Source: Microbacterium yannicii PS01
Lineage (GTDB): Bacteria > Actinomycetota > Actinomycetes > Actinomycetales > Microbacteriaceae
Direction of reading: 5' to 3'
DNA: 64,000 nucleotides
Assembly (NCBI RefSeq): GCF_000304335.1
Contig: NZ_CAJF01000010.1
Span: 62,001-126,000 of the forward strand
Shown here: one piece after another, positions 41,542-50,515 of the stretch
Numbering within the stretch: the stretch's first letter is position 1
Layout of the letters: each line of letters opens with the position of its first letter
Translations under genes and position numbers: made by a program
The notes under the pieces: model-generated
What the model was told of the DNA's origin: nothing
Seen by the model: only the letters and a program-made list of their open reading frames with translations
Database searches by the model: none

Positions 41542-43274
41542 CGACCACCGTCGAGCGCCCGCGCCTTGGGACGCCCCGGCTGAGCGTCGCCGATCGCGCG
41601 CCCAAGCGGCCGATCTCGCCCGAGCGCATCGCCGCGGCGCTCACGCTCCTCGCGATCCTCGGCCTGTCGATCGCCGCCCTCGGCGAGGTCGAGATCTCGA
41701 TCCCCGACATGATCGCCAGCTGGGGCAACGCGGAGCGCTTCTTCGCCCGAGTCGGCGCGCTGTCGTTCCCCGAGCCACCCGAGCTTCTCGGGCTCGTCGG
41801 GCTGACGCTCGGGATCGTCCTCACCGGAACGCTGCTCGCCGCCGTCATCTCGGTGCCGGTCGCCTACCTCGCCGCCTCCAACACCACGCCCGGCAACGGG
41901 TGGCGTGCCGCGGCCCGCTTCTTCGGCGTGCTGACCCGTGCGCTGCCGGACGTCGTCCTGGCGATGGTGTTCGTGCTGATGTTCTCGCTCGGCGCCCTTC
42001 CCGGCATCCTGGCCATCGGCATCCACTCCATCGGCATGATCTCGAAGATGTTCGCCGACGCGATCGAGCAGATCGATGAGGGACCGCGCCTCGCGATTCG
42101 CGCCGCCGGCGGCTCGAAGCTGCAGGAGTTCTTCAGCGGCGTGCTGCCCCAGGTGCTCCCGTCGTGGGTCGCCACCGTGCTGCACCGCAACGACATCAAC
42201 CTGCGTGGCAGCGTCGTGCTCGGCTACGTCGGCGTCGCGGGCCTCGGCCTCGAGATGTCGTACGCCTTCAAGTCGCTCAACTACGGCCTGGGTCTCGGCA
42301 TCGCCGTCGTGATCCTCGTCCTGTGCATCGTGATCGAGATCATCTCCAGCTCCGTGCGCGCCGCGATGCTCGGACATACGAGCAACCGCGGCACGTGGGC
42401 AGACAAGCTCGTGCACCGCCGGGTGGCGAATCTTGCGAACGGGACGGATGCCGCACCCCGCCGTCCTGCCTGGGCGACGTCTCCGCAGACCGCCGTCCGT
42501 CGCCCGTGGACAGCGCTGCGCGTACGCAACGTCGCCGCCGGCTGGATCGCGTTCGCCGTCGTCATCGCCGGCGTGTGGGTGTGCCAGATCACCTGGACCG
42601 ACTTCTTCACTTTCTGGGGCAAGATCCCCGAGGTCGCCGTGCAGTTCTGGCCGCCGACCTTCGGCGTGTACGGCGCCGAGGTGATGTTCGAGGCGCTGCG
42701 CGAGACCATCGCGATCGCGCTCGCAGCAACGCTCCTGACCCTCGGCCCGTCGCTCGTGCTCGGCTCGTTCGCGGCGCGCAACGTCGCCCCGAGCGGCGGC
42801 ATCCGCGGCACCGCCCGCCTGCTGCTGGTCGGCATCCGGGGGGTGCCCGAGATCATCCTGGCGATCGTCCTCATCGTCATCACCGGCCTCGGCATGCAGG
42901 CCGGCACGATCGCCCTCGCCTTCGGCAGCATCGGACTGCTCGGCAAGCTCGTCGCCGACTCGCTCGAAGAGGTCGACCGCGGCCCTGAGCGCGCGTTGTT
43001 CGCCACGGGTGCCGGCCGCCTGCAGGTGTACGCCGGCGCCACGGTGCCGCAGGGCACGCGGGCGCTCATCGGCCACGGGTTCTACGTGCTCGACACCAAC
43101 GTCCGCGCGGCCACCATCCTCGGTGTCGTCGGCGGCGGCGGCGTGGGCTACTACCTGCTCAACGCCAGTCAAGGTTCGAACTACGGCATGGTGACCGCGA
43201 TCGTGCTGATGATCCTCGTCACGGTGCTCGTCGTCGAAGGCCTCGCCATGTGGATGCGGAAGGTGTTCCGATGA
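41538..43274 (+). CDS. phnE: Fused phosphonate ABC permease (PhnE-PhnE)
   Basis: This 578-residue protein is two PhnE permeases joined head to tail. Each half has about six helices and an EAA-type loop (GPRLAIRAAGGSKLQEFFSGVLPQV in the first, GPERALFATGAGRLQVYAGATVPQG in the second). The halves are joined by a polar linker near residues 285-325. A single chain thus supplies both membrane subunits. It is coupled to the neighbouring genes by ATGA overlaps on both sides. Confidence 0.92.
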   Translation: MTTTVERPRLGTPRLSVADRAPKRPISPERIAAALTLLAILGLSIAALGEVEISIPDMIASWGNAERFFARVGALSFPEPPELLGLVGLTLGIVLTGTLLAAVISVPVAYLAASNTTPGNGWRAAARFFGVLTRALPDVVLAMVFVLMFSLGALPGILAIGIHSIGMISKMFADAIEQIDEGPRLAIRAAGGSKLQEFFSGVLPQVLPSWVATVLHRNDINLRGSVVLGYVGVAGLGLEMSYAFKSLNYGLGLGIAVVILVLCIVIEIISSSVRAAMLGHTSNRGTWADKLVHRRVANLANGTDAAPRRPAWATSPQTAVRRPWTALRVRNVAAGWIAFAVVIAGVWVCQITWTDFFTFWGKIPEVAVQFWPPTFGVYGAEVMFEALRETIAIALAATLLTLGPSLVLGSFAARNVAPSGGIRGTARLLLVGIRGVPEIILAIVLIVITGLGMQAGTIALAFGSIGLLGKLVADSLEEVDRGPERALFATGAGRLQVYAGATVPQGTRALIGHGFYVLDTNVRAATILGVVGGGGVGYYLLNASQGSNYGMVTAIVLMILVTVLVVEGLAMWMRKVFR

Positions 43275-44422
43275 GCCGTGTCTACGACGTCGCCATCGTC
43301 GGCTCGGGCATCGTCGGCCTCGGAGCCGCGTACGCGGCGGCCACGCGCGGCCAGCGGGTGATCGTGATCGACCGCGCCTCGGAGCCGATGGGCTCGACCG
43401 TCCGCAACTTCGGACACCTCTGCATCGGCGCCCAGGCCGGCGTCGCCCGCGAGTACGCCGATGCCTCGCGCCCGCTGTGGCTGCAGCTGTCCCGCGACGC
43501 CGGGTTCTGGCTGCGCGAGTCGGGCACGCTGGTCGTCGCCCGTCACGACGACGAGCTGCGGCTTCTCGAGGCGGCGGCCCGCGACGGCGGCATCGAGCTG
43601 CTCGACGCGGATGACATCGAACGGCGCACGCCGGTGCGGGCACGCATCGCGGTCGGGGGAGCCCACGTCGCGCCCGACCTGCAGACCGACCCGCGGGCAG
43701 CCGGTCCCGCCATCCGCGCCCATCTCGCCTCGCTCGGCGTCGAGTTCCTTCTTCGCACCTCGGTCGGCCGCGTCACCGCAGGGCTCGTGCAGACCTCGCG
43801 CGGTGACATCCACGCCGGACTCGTCGTGGTCGCGGTCAACCACGACGTCGACCAGCTGCTGCCCGACCTCGCCGAAGCCGTCGGCGTGCAGCGCTGCGGG
43901 CTCGACATGCTCCGTGTGCGCGCCGACATCCCGGCTCTCACCGCGCCGCTCCTGACCGGCTGGTCGCTCGTCCGCTACGGCCGCTTCGCGGCGCTGCCCG
44001 AAGTAGCGGTGCTGCGCGAGCGCCTCCACGACGAGCGCCCAGACCTCGCGGCGATCGACATCAACCAGATGTACACCCAGCTGCCCGACGGCTCGTTCAT
44101 CGTCGGCGACACACACGCCAGAGGCGCCGGCATCCCGCCCTTCCAGTCCGAGGCGGCGTCGGATCTCATGCTCGAGGAGTTCCGCGGCCTCTTCGGCGTG
44201 AGCCCGCGGGTGGTCGAGCGCTGGCAGGGCATCTACGCCACCGGGCCCGACGAGTTCCTCGTCGCCGAGCCCGAGTCCGACCTCGTCGTGCTCGCCGCCA
44301 CGACGGGGATCGGCATGACCACAGGTCTGGGTCTCGCCGAGACCACCCTCGCCCCTCGCCTCGGCACTCGCCTCATGAGCCATGCCGACGCCGTCCCGCA
44401 CAGAGAAGGAACTCTTCGATGA
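43271..44422 (+). CDS. Phosphonate-associated FAD-dependent oxidoreductase (TIGR03364-like)
   Basis: This 383-residue DAO-fold flavoprotein has the N-terminal dinucleotide motif VAIVGSGIVGLGAAYAAATRG, then STVRNFGHLCIGAQAG, typical of the family found with phosphonate genes, and a C-terminal GIGMTTGLGLAETTLAP FAD-binding segment. Relatives oxidise aminoalkylphosphonates such as 2-aminoethylphosphonate or its N-methyl form, giving phosphonoacetaldehyde. The next gene would cleave that product, so the pathway order fits. The exact substrate is inferred. Confidence 0.88.
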   Translation: MSRVYDVAIVGSGIVGLGAAYAAATRGQRVIVIDRASEPMGSTVRNFGHLCIGAQAGVAREYADASRPLWLQLSRDAGFWLRESGTLVVARHDDELRLLEAAARDGGIELLDADDIERRTPVRARIAVGGAHVAPDLQTDPRAAGPAIRAHLASLGVEFLLRTSVGRVTAGLVQTSRGDIHAGLVVVAVNHDVDQLLPDLAEAVGVQRCGLDMLRVRADIPALTAPLLTGWSLVRYGRFAALPEVAVLRERLHDERPDLAAIDINQMYTQLPDGSFIVGDTHARGAGIPPFQSEAASDLMLEEFRGLFGVSPRVVERWQGIYATGPDEFLVAEPESDLVVLAATTGIGMTTGLGLAETTLAPRLGTRLMSHADAVPHREGTLR

Positions 44423-45141
44423 CCAGCACCGCTCCCGCCCCCGTCCTCGCGCCCGCGCTCACCGTGCCGGTCGAACTCGTCGTGCTCGACATGGCGGGCA
44501 CGACGGTGCGCGACGACGGCATCGTCGAGCGCGCCTTCGCGCGTGCCGCGAACGCGACGGGCGTCGCTGAGCGGATGCCGTGGGCCGAGGCCCTCGACTA
44601 CGTCCGCGTGACGATGGGTCAGTCCAAGATCGAGGTCTTCACGCATCTCGCCGGCGGCGACCGCGCGAAGGCGGAGGAGGCCACCGCCGCCTTCGAGTCT
44701 GCCTACTCCGATCTCATCGTCGAGGAGGGCGTCGAGCCCATCGCCGGTGCCCGCGAGACGCTCGAGCAATTGCGCGCGGCCGGCCTCTCGGTGGTGCTCA
44801 CGACGGGCTTCGCACCGGTCACGCGGGACGCGATCCTCGAGGGTCTCCGCTGGCGCCCTCTGGTCGACGGCGCCCTGTCGCCCGTCGACGCCGGCCGCGG
44901 CCGCCCCGCGCCCGACCTCGTGCTCGCGGCGCTGCTGCACGCTCGGGCGTCGGCTGTGGCATCCGTCGTCGTCGTCGGCGACACGGCCAGCGACATCGCG
45001 TCAGGCCGTGCCGCGGGAGCAGGCCTCGTCGTGGGCGTGCTGAGCGGCGCGCACGACCGGGCCGCGCTCGAAGCCGCCGGCGCCGACGCCGTGATCGCCG
45101 ACGTGACGGAGCTGCCCGCGCTGCTCGGCCTGGCCCGCTGA
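44419..45141 (+). CDS. Phosphonatase-like HAD hydrolase (PhnX-like)
   Basis: This 240-residue HAD protein has motif I ELVVLDMAGTTVRDDG (the nucleophile Asp with MAGT, as in phosphonoacetaldehyde hydrolase), motif II VVLTTGFAP and motif III/IV VVVVGDTASDIASGRAAG. It belongs to the phosphonatase-like subgroup (TIGR03351-like). It is likely to cleave the C-P bond of the aldehyde made by the preceding flavoenzyme. The true PhnX cap-domain lysine cannot be confirmed. ATGA overlap with the upstream gene. Confidence 0.85.
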   Translation: MTSTAPAPVLAPALTVPVELVVLDMAGTTVRDDGIVERAFARAANATGVAERMPWAEALDYVRVTMGQSKIEVFTHLAGGDRAKAEEATAAFESAYSDLIVEEGVEPIAGARETLEQLRAAGLSVVLTTGFAPVTRDAILEGLRWRPLVDGALSPVDAGRGRPAPDLVLAALLHARASAVASVVVVGDTASDIASGRAAGAGLVVGVLSGAHDRAALEAAGADAVIADVTELPALLGLAR

Positions 45142-45142
45142 C

Positions 45143-46363
45143 ATGGCCGCCACGTTCACGACGGCTCTGGTCACGACGGCTCCGGTCACGACGGCTCCGG
45201 CTACGACCGGACCCCAGCGCGCCGCCGCTCCATCATCCGGGCGCGAGGTGTGTCTCACGCCGCCGGCCGTCGCCATGGCGTGGGTCGGTCAGGGTCGCCC
45301 GCACGAGGCGGTCGCCGTGCCCGGCGTCGTGCTGGCGGACGGCGATCTGCTCGTGACGGTGGAGCTTGCCACCGTGTGCGGATCGGACGTGCACACCGTA
45401 CAGGGCCATCGCTCCGCGGCGACGCCGCTCGTGCTCGGGCACGAGTACGTCGGGCGTGTGCACTCGCTGCAGGGCGAACCGCGGACGGTCGACGGCGTGC
45501 GCCTGCGTGAAGGCGACCGCGTCGTGTGGAGCATCATGGCCAGCTGCCGCGCCTGCGACCGCTGCATGAAGGGTCTGCCGCAGAAGTGCCGGGCCCTGCT
45601 CAAGTACGGGCACGAGCGCATCGGTGGGCGGTGGGAGCTCAACGGCGGCTTCGCCACGCACGTGCATCTGCGCGCCGGGACCGCCATCGTCAAGGTGGAC
45701 GACTCGCTGCCCGCCGAGGTGCTCGCGCCTGCGACGTGCGGCACGGCCACCGCCTGGGCCGCCGTCGACCGGGCCGACGACATCGTCGACGTCGACGACG
45801 CGATCGTCCTCGTGCTCGGCGCCGGCCTCATCGGGCTGACGGCGAGCGCCATGGCCGCCGACCGGGGGGCGCGTGTCATCGTCGCCGACCTCGATCCCGT
45901 CCGTCGCGAGCTGGCGCTGCGCTTCGGTGCGGTGTCCGCCGTCGACCCGCGGGATCCCGATCAGCTGAGCGAGGCCGTCGTGCGCGCGGGGGGTGCGGAA
46001 GTGGATGTCGTGATCGAGGCATCCGGATCGCGCGCCGCGGTCGTCTCGGCCCTCGAGACCGTCGGCGTGGGCGGTGTGGTCGTCCTCGTCGGGAGCGTCT
46101 TCGCCACGCCGTCCGTGGCGGTCGATCCGGAGCTGGTCGTGCGCAACCTCGTCACCGTCCGCGGCGTCCACAACTACCGGCCGCGCGATCTCGCCGGCGC
46201 GGTGAACTACCTGCACCGCCGGAGCACGACCTACCCCTTCGCCGAGCTCACCGGGGATCGGTACCCGCTGTCGCAGCTCGACGACGCGCTCGCCGCCGCT
46301 GCGCGTGGCGAGGCTGTACGCGTGGCGGTCGACCCGACGGCAGGCGCGACGAGCGGGCGCTAG
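45143..46363 (+). CDS. Phosphonate-associated zinc alcohol dehydrogenase (TIGR03366-like)
   Basis: This medium-chain dehydrogenase of 406 residues has a catalytic zinc site TVCGSDVHTVQGHR with LGHEYVGRV, a structural zinc cysteine cluster CRACDRCMKGLPQKC, and the cofactor site VLVLGAGLIGLTASAMAADRG. It probably interconverts an alcohol and aldehyde of the phosphonate pathway. The first 30 residues are a Thr/Ala/Pro repeat encoded by a 15-bp tandem repeat and are unlikely to be structured. It starts 1 base after the previous stop and ends the operon, before a strong terminator. Confidence 0.88.
   Translation: MAATFTTALVTTAPVTTAPATTGPQRAAAPSSGREVCLTPPAVAMAWVGQGRPHEAVAVPGVVLADGDLLVTVELATVCGSDVHTVQGHRSAATPLVLGHEYVGRVHSLQGEPRTVDGVRLREGDRVVWSIMASCRACDRCMKGLPQKCRALLKYGHERIGGRWELNGGFATHVHLRAGTAIVKVDDSLPAEVLAPATCGTATAWAAVDRADDIVDVDDAIVLVLGAGLIGLTASAMAADRGARVIVADLDPVRRELALRFGAVSAVDPRDPDQLSEAVVRAGGAEVDVVIEASGSRAAVVSALETVGVGGVVVLVGSVFATPSVAVDPELVVRNLVTVRGVHNYRPRDLAGAVNYLHRRSTTYPFAELTGDRYPLSQLDDALAAAARGEAVRVAVDPTAGATSGR
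45155..45206 (+). repeat. 15-bp tandem repeat in the dehydrogenase N-terminus
   Basis: About three copies of TCACGACGGCTCCGG lie in a row and encode VTTAP units. Replication slippage here would change the length of a disordered N-terminal extension in steps of five residues without changing the frame. Confidence 0.6.
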
Positions 46364-46435
46364 CCCCGGCAGCAGAGGCGTTCGGACCCCTACGGTGTGC
46401 TGCGCCAGGGGTCTGACGGCGCCGTACAGACGGAC

Positions 46436-46467
46436 GACGGCCCCGGAGCCTGCGCTCCGGGGCCGTC
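46436..46467. terminator. Strong bidirectional terminator hairpin
   Basis: GACGGCCCCGGAGC at 46436-46449 pairs perfectly with GCTCCGGGGCCGTC at 46454-46467, with the 4-base loop CTGC. It lies between the convergent dehydrogenase and HesB-like genes and should terminate both. Confidence 0.8.
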
Positions 46468-46497
46468 GCCGTACGATCTGGTCTGGCGGGCGAAGCC

Positions 46498-46782
46498 TCA
46501 GGTCTTGTTGCCGAGGGCGAAACGGACGGAGCCGTCCTGCGCCAGCTCGGCATCGAGGATGCGGTCATCCAGTGATGAGGCGGCGACCTCGTCGAGGAAG
46601 ACGCGAGCGCCGTCGGTGATCACGACGGTGTCACTGGGCTCAGGGTCGGGGGCGACGCTCAGCTCGAAGCCCGACGGTTCGCCGGTGTCGCGGATGCGCA
46701 CCCCTCCGTCCTCGGCTTGCGGGACGCGGGAGACGATCTGCTTGACGGCCTCGGCGGCGGTTTCGGTCAGCGTGAGAGTCAT
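46498..46782 (-). CDS. HesB/IscA-like protein without cysteines
   Basis: This 94-residue protein aligns with the HesB/IscA fold (LTLTETAAEAVKQIVSRVP, then VRIRDTG and VFLDEVAASSLDDRILD), but none of the three Fe-S ligating cysteines is present. A scaffold or carrier role for Fe-S clusters is therefore unlikely. Cys-free relatives occur in this lineage and have no known function. Confidence 0.75.
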   Translation of the reverse strand: MTLTLTETAAEAVKQIVSRVPQAEDGGVRIRDTGEPSGFELSVAPDPEPSDTVVITDGARVFLDEVAASSLDDRILDAELAQDGSVRFALGNKT

Positions 46783-47036
46783 GCTCGTACCTTTCCGTTT
46801 GCGGTTCCGAGTCGGCCACGATTCCGAGATTCGGCGGGTGTCGCAAGCCTGGAGGCCCGTTCGGAGGGGATTCCCATGTTCACCCCGTGTGCGGATCCAG
46901 AAACTTCTCGCTTTCTTGATGCCGTTCGGCGTGCAATGAACCTTGCATCGTCCGAGCCGTCTGAGAGGGTGGAGGCGTCGTCGGCCCGCCGACCCGGCGT
47001 CCGCCGACCCGCCGTCGTACAGATCCAGAGGAACGC

Positions 47037-48617
47037 ATGACCCGCATAGGCATCGTCGCCGAAGCTTCCGGGGAGACCCGAGTGGCCGCGACTCCCACGA
47101 CCGTCCCCAAGCTCATCGCCCTCGGCTACGACGTCGTCGTCGAAGCCGGCGCGGGCGCCGCCTCGTCGTTCCCGGATGCCGCGTACACGGCTGCCGGCGC
47201 CGCCGTGGTCGACGGAGCCACCGCGTGGGCGTCGCCCGTCGTGCTGAAGGTCAACGCGCCCGCACCGGCCGAGATCGACCGTCTCGCCGACGGCGCCATC
47301 ATCGTCGCGACGCTGACTCCCGCCCTGCGCCCCGAGCTCGTCGAGGGTCTTGCGACCCGCGGTATCACCGCGCTCGCCCTCGACGCGGTGCCTCGCATCT
47401 CGCGTGCGCAATCCATGGACGTGCTGAGCTCGATGGCCAACATCGCCGGGTATCGCGCCGTCGTCGAGGCCGCGCACGAGTTCGGACGCTTCTTCACCGG
47501 CCAGGTCACGGCCGCCGGCAAGGTGCCGCCGGCGAAGGTGCTGGTGGCGGGTGCCGGTGTGGCCGGCCTCGCCGCGATCGGCGCGGCGTCGAGCCTCGGC
47601 GCGATCGTGCGCGCGACGGATCCGCGACCCGAGGTGGCCGACCAGGTCGCGTCGATCGGCGGGCAGTACGTCGAGGTCGTGGTGCCCGAAGAGGCGAAGC
47701 AGATCTCGGCCGACGGCTACGCGAAGGCGACGAGCGAGGCGTACGACACGCGCGCGGCCGAGATGTACTCGGAGCAGGCCGCCGACGTCGACATCATCAT
47801 CACCACCGCGCTCATCCCGGGTCGGCCGGCGCCGCGCCTCATCACCGCGGCCGACGTGGCGAGCATGAAGCCGGGCAGCGTCATCGTCGACATGGCGGCC
47901 GCGCAAGGCGGCAACGTCGAGGGCTCGGTCGCGGGGGAGAGGGTCGTCACCGCGAACGGCGTCGTGATCCTCGGCTACACCGACCTTCCCGGGCGGCTCC
48001 CGCAGCAGGCCTCGCAGCTCTTCGCGACGAACCTCGTCAACCTCATCAAGCTCCTCACGCCGGGCAAGGACGGCGAGCTGACACTCGACTTCGACGACGT
48101 CGTGCAGCGCACGGTCACCGTCGTGCGCGACGGTGCGGTGACGTGGCCGCCGCCGCCGGTGCAGGTGTCGGCGGCTTCGACGGGTGCGGGCGCTTCGACG
48201 GGCTCAGCGACCACGGGGTCAGCGACTGCAAACTCAGCGATCGTCGGAGCGAAGCGGCCGATGTCGACGGGGAAGCGGACGGGCCTCGTCGTGGCGGGCA
48301 TTGCGGCGCTGTTCGCGATCTGCGCGTTCGCGCCACCACCGCTGCCGCAGCACTTCCTCGTGCTGACCCTCGCGATCGTGGTCGGCTTCTACGTGATCGG
48401 CCATGTGGCCCACGCGCTCCACACGCCGCTCATGAGCGTCACCAACGCCATCTCGGGCATCATCGTCGTCGGCGCCATGGTGCAGATCACCGCGCCGAAT
48501 CTCACCGTGCAGATCCTCGCCGCGATCGCGGTGCTGCTGGCGAGCATCAACATCTTCGGCGGGTTCGCCGTCACGCGGCGCATGCTCGCGATGTTCCAGA
48601 AGGGCGAGACCCGATGA
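47037..48617 (+). CDS. pntA: NAD(P) transhydrogenase alpha subunit
   Basis: This 526-residue protein has the NAD(H)-binding domain I ([69 protein letters not shown]), then a low-complexity linker near residues 375-410 and C-terminal transmembrane helices ([42 protein letters not shown]). It transfers hydride between NADH and NADP+ using the proton gradient, with PntB. The linker DNA carries a REP-like element. ATGA overlap with pntB. Confidence 0.94.
   Translation: MTRIGIVAEASGETRVAATPTTVPKLIALGYDVVVEAGAGAASSFPDAAYTAAGAAVVDGATAWASPVVLKVNAPAPAEIDRLADGAIIVATLTPALRPELVEGLATRGITALALDAVPRISRAQSMDVLSSMANIAGYRAVVEAAHEFGRFFTGQVTAAGKVPPAKVLVAGAGVAGLAAIGAASSLGAIVRATDPRPEVADQVASIGGQYVEVVVPEEAKQISADGYAKATSEAYDTRAAEMYSEQAADVDIIITTALIPGRPAPRLITAADVASMKPGSVIVDMAAAQGGNVEGSVAGERVVTANGVVILGYTDLPGRLPQQASQLFATNLVNLIKLLTPGKDGELTLDFDDVVQRTVTVVRDGAVTWPPPPVQVSAASTGAGASTGSATTGSATANSAIVGAKRPMSTGKRTGLVVAGIAALFAICAFAPPPLPQHFLVLTLAIVVGFYVIGHVAHALHTPLMSVTNAISGIIVVGAMVQITAPNLTVQILAAIAVLLASINIFGGFAVTRRMLAMFQKGETR
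48173..48240 (+). repeat. REP-like element inside the pntA linker
   Basis: GCTTCGACGGGCTCAGCGAC at 48192-48211 matches the complement of the intergenic CGCTGAGCCTGTCGAC at 61445-61460. A partial copy GGCTTCGACGGGT lies just before it at 48173-48185, and CAGCGAC/CTCAGCGATCG pieces follow. The sequence is translated as an Ala/Ser/Thr/Gly linker. Confidence 0.6.
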
Positions 48618-50050
48618 TCCCGGTCGCAGGCGCCATCGCGGGTGCGGCCTACATCGTCGCCGCCCTGTTGTTCATCCTCAGCCTCGCGGGGCTCAGCAAG
48701 CACGAGACGAGCCGCCGCGGCGTCACCTATGGAATCGCCGGCATGGTGATCGCCCTCGTCGCCACGGTGGGGGTCACCGCCGCCGGGGCGTGGGGCCGGC
48801 CGGAGGCGGTCACCGGACTCGTGCTGCTCGTCGCCGCGGTCCTCATCGGCGGGGCCATCGGGCTCTGGCGCGCGCGCATCGTCGAGATGACGGGCATGCC
48901 CGAGCTCATCGCCTTGCTGCATTCGTTCGTCGGCCTGGCCGCGGTGCTCGTCGGCTGGAACGGCGCGCTCTACGAGACCGGTCTCGAGGGCGCACTGGCC
49001 GACATCCACCACGCCGAGGTGTTCATCGGCGTCTTCATCGGCGGTGTCACCTTCACCGGCTCGATCGTCGCGTTCCTGAAGCTGTCCGCGCGCATCTCGT
49101 CACGACCCCTGATGCTGCCCGGCAAGAACGCGCTGAACGTGGGCGCGCTCGTCGCGTTCGTGGTGCTGACGGTCTGGTACGTCGTCACGCCCGAGCTGTG
49201 GCTGCTCGTGCTGGTCACCGCCCTGGCTCTCGCCCTCGGGTGGCACCTGGTCGCCTCGATCGGCGGCGGCGACATGCCCGTCGTCGTGTCGATGCTCAAC
49301 AGCTACTCGGGATGGGCGGCGGCCGCAGCCGGCTTCCTCCTGAACAACGACCTGCTCATCGTCACCGGCGCCCTTGTCGGGTCGTCGGGTGCGTACCTCA
49401 GCTACATCATGTGCAAGGCGATGAACCGGTCGTTCCTCTCGGTGATCGCGGGCGGCTTCGGCATCGAGGCGCCGAGGACCGGCGAAGAAGCGGCCGGCGA
49501 GCATCGCGAGATCGACGCCGAGGGCGCGGCCGACCTTCTCGCCGGCGCGGCGCGCGTCGTCATCACCCCCGGCTACGGCATGGCCGTCGCACAGGCGCAG
49601 CACGGCGTCGCCGACCTCGTGCAGCGACTGCGTGAGCACGGCGTCGACGTGCGGTTCGGCATCCATCCCGTCGCGGGGCGCCTCCCCGGGCACATGAATG
49701 TGCTGCTGGCCGAGGCGAAGGTGCCGTACGACATCGTCCTCGAGATGGACGAGATCAACGACGAGCTCTCACAGGTCGACGTCGTGCTCGTGATAGGGGC
49801 GAACGACACCGTCAATCCCGCGGCCGCCGAGGATCCCGGCAGCCCCATCGCGGGAATGCCGGTGCTGCGGGTGTGGGAGGCGCCGAACGTCATCGTGTTC
49901 AAGCGCTCGATGGCATCCGGATATGCGGGCGTGCAGAATCCGCTGTTCTACCGAGAGAACACTCAGATGCTCTTCGGCGACGCGAAAGACAAAGTCGACG
50001 AGATTCTCACGCACCTCGTCAAAGAGGCGAAAGCGACGAATCGGTCGTGA
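48614..50050 (+). CDS. pntB: NAD(P) transhydrogenase beta subunit
   Basis: This 478-residue protein has about eight transmembrane helices (domain II) and the C-terminal NADP(H)-binding domain [55 protein letters not shown] and [12 protein letters not shown]. It completes the proton-pumping transhydrogenase with PntA and supplies NADPH. Confidence 0.95.
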   Translation: MIPVAGAIAGAAYIVAALLFILSLAGLSKHETSRRGVTYGIAGMVIALVATVGVTAAGAWGRPEAVTGLVLLVAAVLIGGAIGLWRARIVEMTGMPELIALLHSFVGLAAVLVGWNGALYETGLEGALADIHHAEVFIGVFIGGVTFTGSIVAFLKLSARISSRPLMLPGKNALNVGALVAFVVLTVWYVVTPELWLLVLVTALALALGWHLVASIGGGDMPVVVSMLNSYSGWAAAAAGFLLNNDLLIVTGALVGSSGAYLSYIMCKAMNRSFLSVIAGGFGIEAPRTGEEAAGEHREIDAEGAADLLAGAARVVITPGYGMAVAQAQHGVADLVQRLREHGVDVRFGIHPVAGRLPGHMNVLLAEAKVPYDIVLEMDEINDELSQVDVVLVIGANDTVNPAAAEDPGSPIAGMPVLRVWEAPNVIVFKRSMASGYAGVQNPLFYRENTQMLFGDAKDKVDEILTHLVKEAKATNRS

Positions 50051-50071
50051 AAAGCCACGAGGCGGCGTACG

Positions 50072-50422
50072 TCAGTGCGCCGCTTCGTACGCTTCGAGAA
50101 CGGATGCCGGAACCCGGCCCCGTTCCGAGACCTGATAGCCGTTCTTCTTCGCCCATTCCCGCACCGCGCTGTAGTCCTGCTGGCCCGAGCGCCGCCGCGG
50201 GCGGGCCGACGAGGCGTTGGCGGTGCCGCGGCCGGACGAAACCGAGCGGGCGGCTTTGGTGAAGCGCTCGAGTGCGCCGCGCAATTCGGCCGCGTTCTCG
50301 GTGGTGAGATCGATTTCGTAGGCGTTGCCGTCGAGCGAGAAAAGGACGGTCTCGCCTTCACCGGGTTCGAGGAGGGTGCCGTCGATGTCGTCGACGAGCT
50401 GATGCACGATTCTGCGGGCCAT
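50072..50422 (-). CDS. lsr2: Lsr2-family nucleoid-associated protein
   Basis: This 116-residue Lsr2 protein begins MARRIVHQLVDDIDGTLLEPGEG with dimerisation strands (VLFSLDGNAYEIDLTTENA). It ends with the DNA-binding domain containing the AT-hook-like RG pair (VREWAKKNGYQVSERGRVPASVLEAYEAAH). It bridges DNA and silences AT-rich, often foreign, genes, so it is a candidate silencer of the island. Start at MARR by family match. Confidence 0.93.
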   Translation of the reverse strand: MARRIVHQLVDDIDGTLLEPGEGETVLFSLDGNAYEIDLTTENAAELRGALERFTKAARSVSSGRGTANASSARPRRRSGQQDYSAVREWAKKNGYQVSERGRVPASVLEAYEAAH

Positions 50423-50515
50423 GAAAGGCACGATATACGCAATTGTCGCGCAGGTGCCAGGTGAAATGAATTCCCGTGCGGAATTGCCGCTATCGCCGCA
50501 TTGCGGTGAGCGAAT

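Noticed and set aside
41463..43643. A 726-codon minus-strand frame opposite phnE
   Set aside because: It is antisense to a clear permease gene and Arg/Gly/His-rich with no motif, as is common in high-GC DNA.
46943..50050. A 1035-codon open frame running through pntA into pntB
   Set aside because: Only the part from 48614 is PntB. The earlier part is an Arg-rich out-of-frame reading of pntA.
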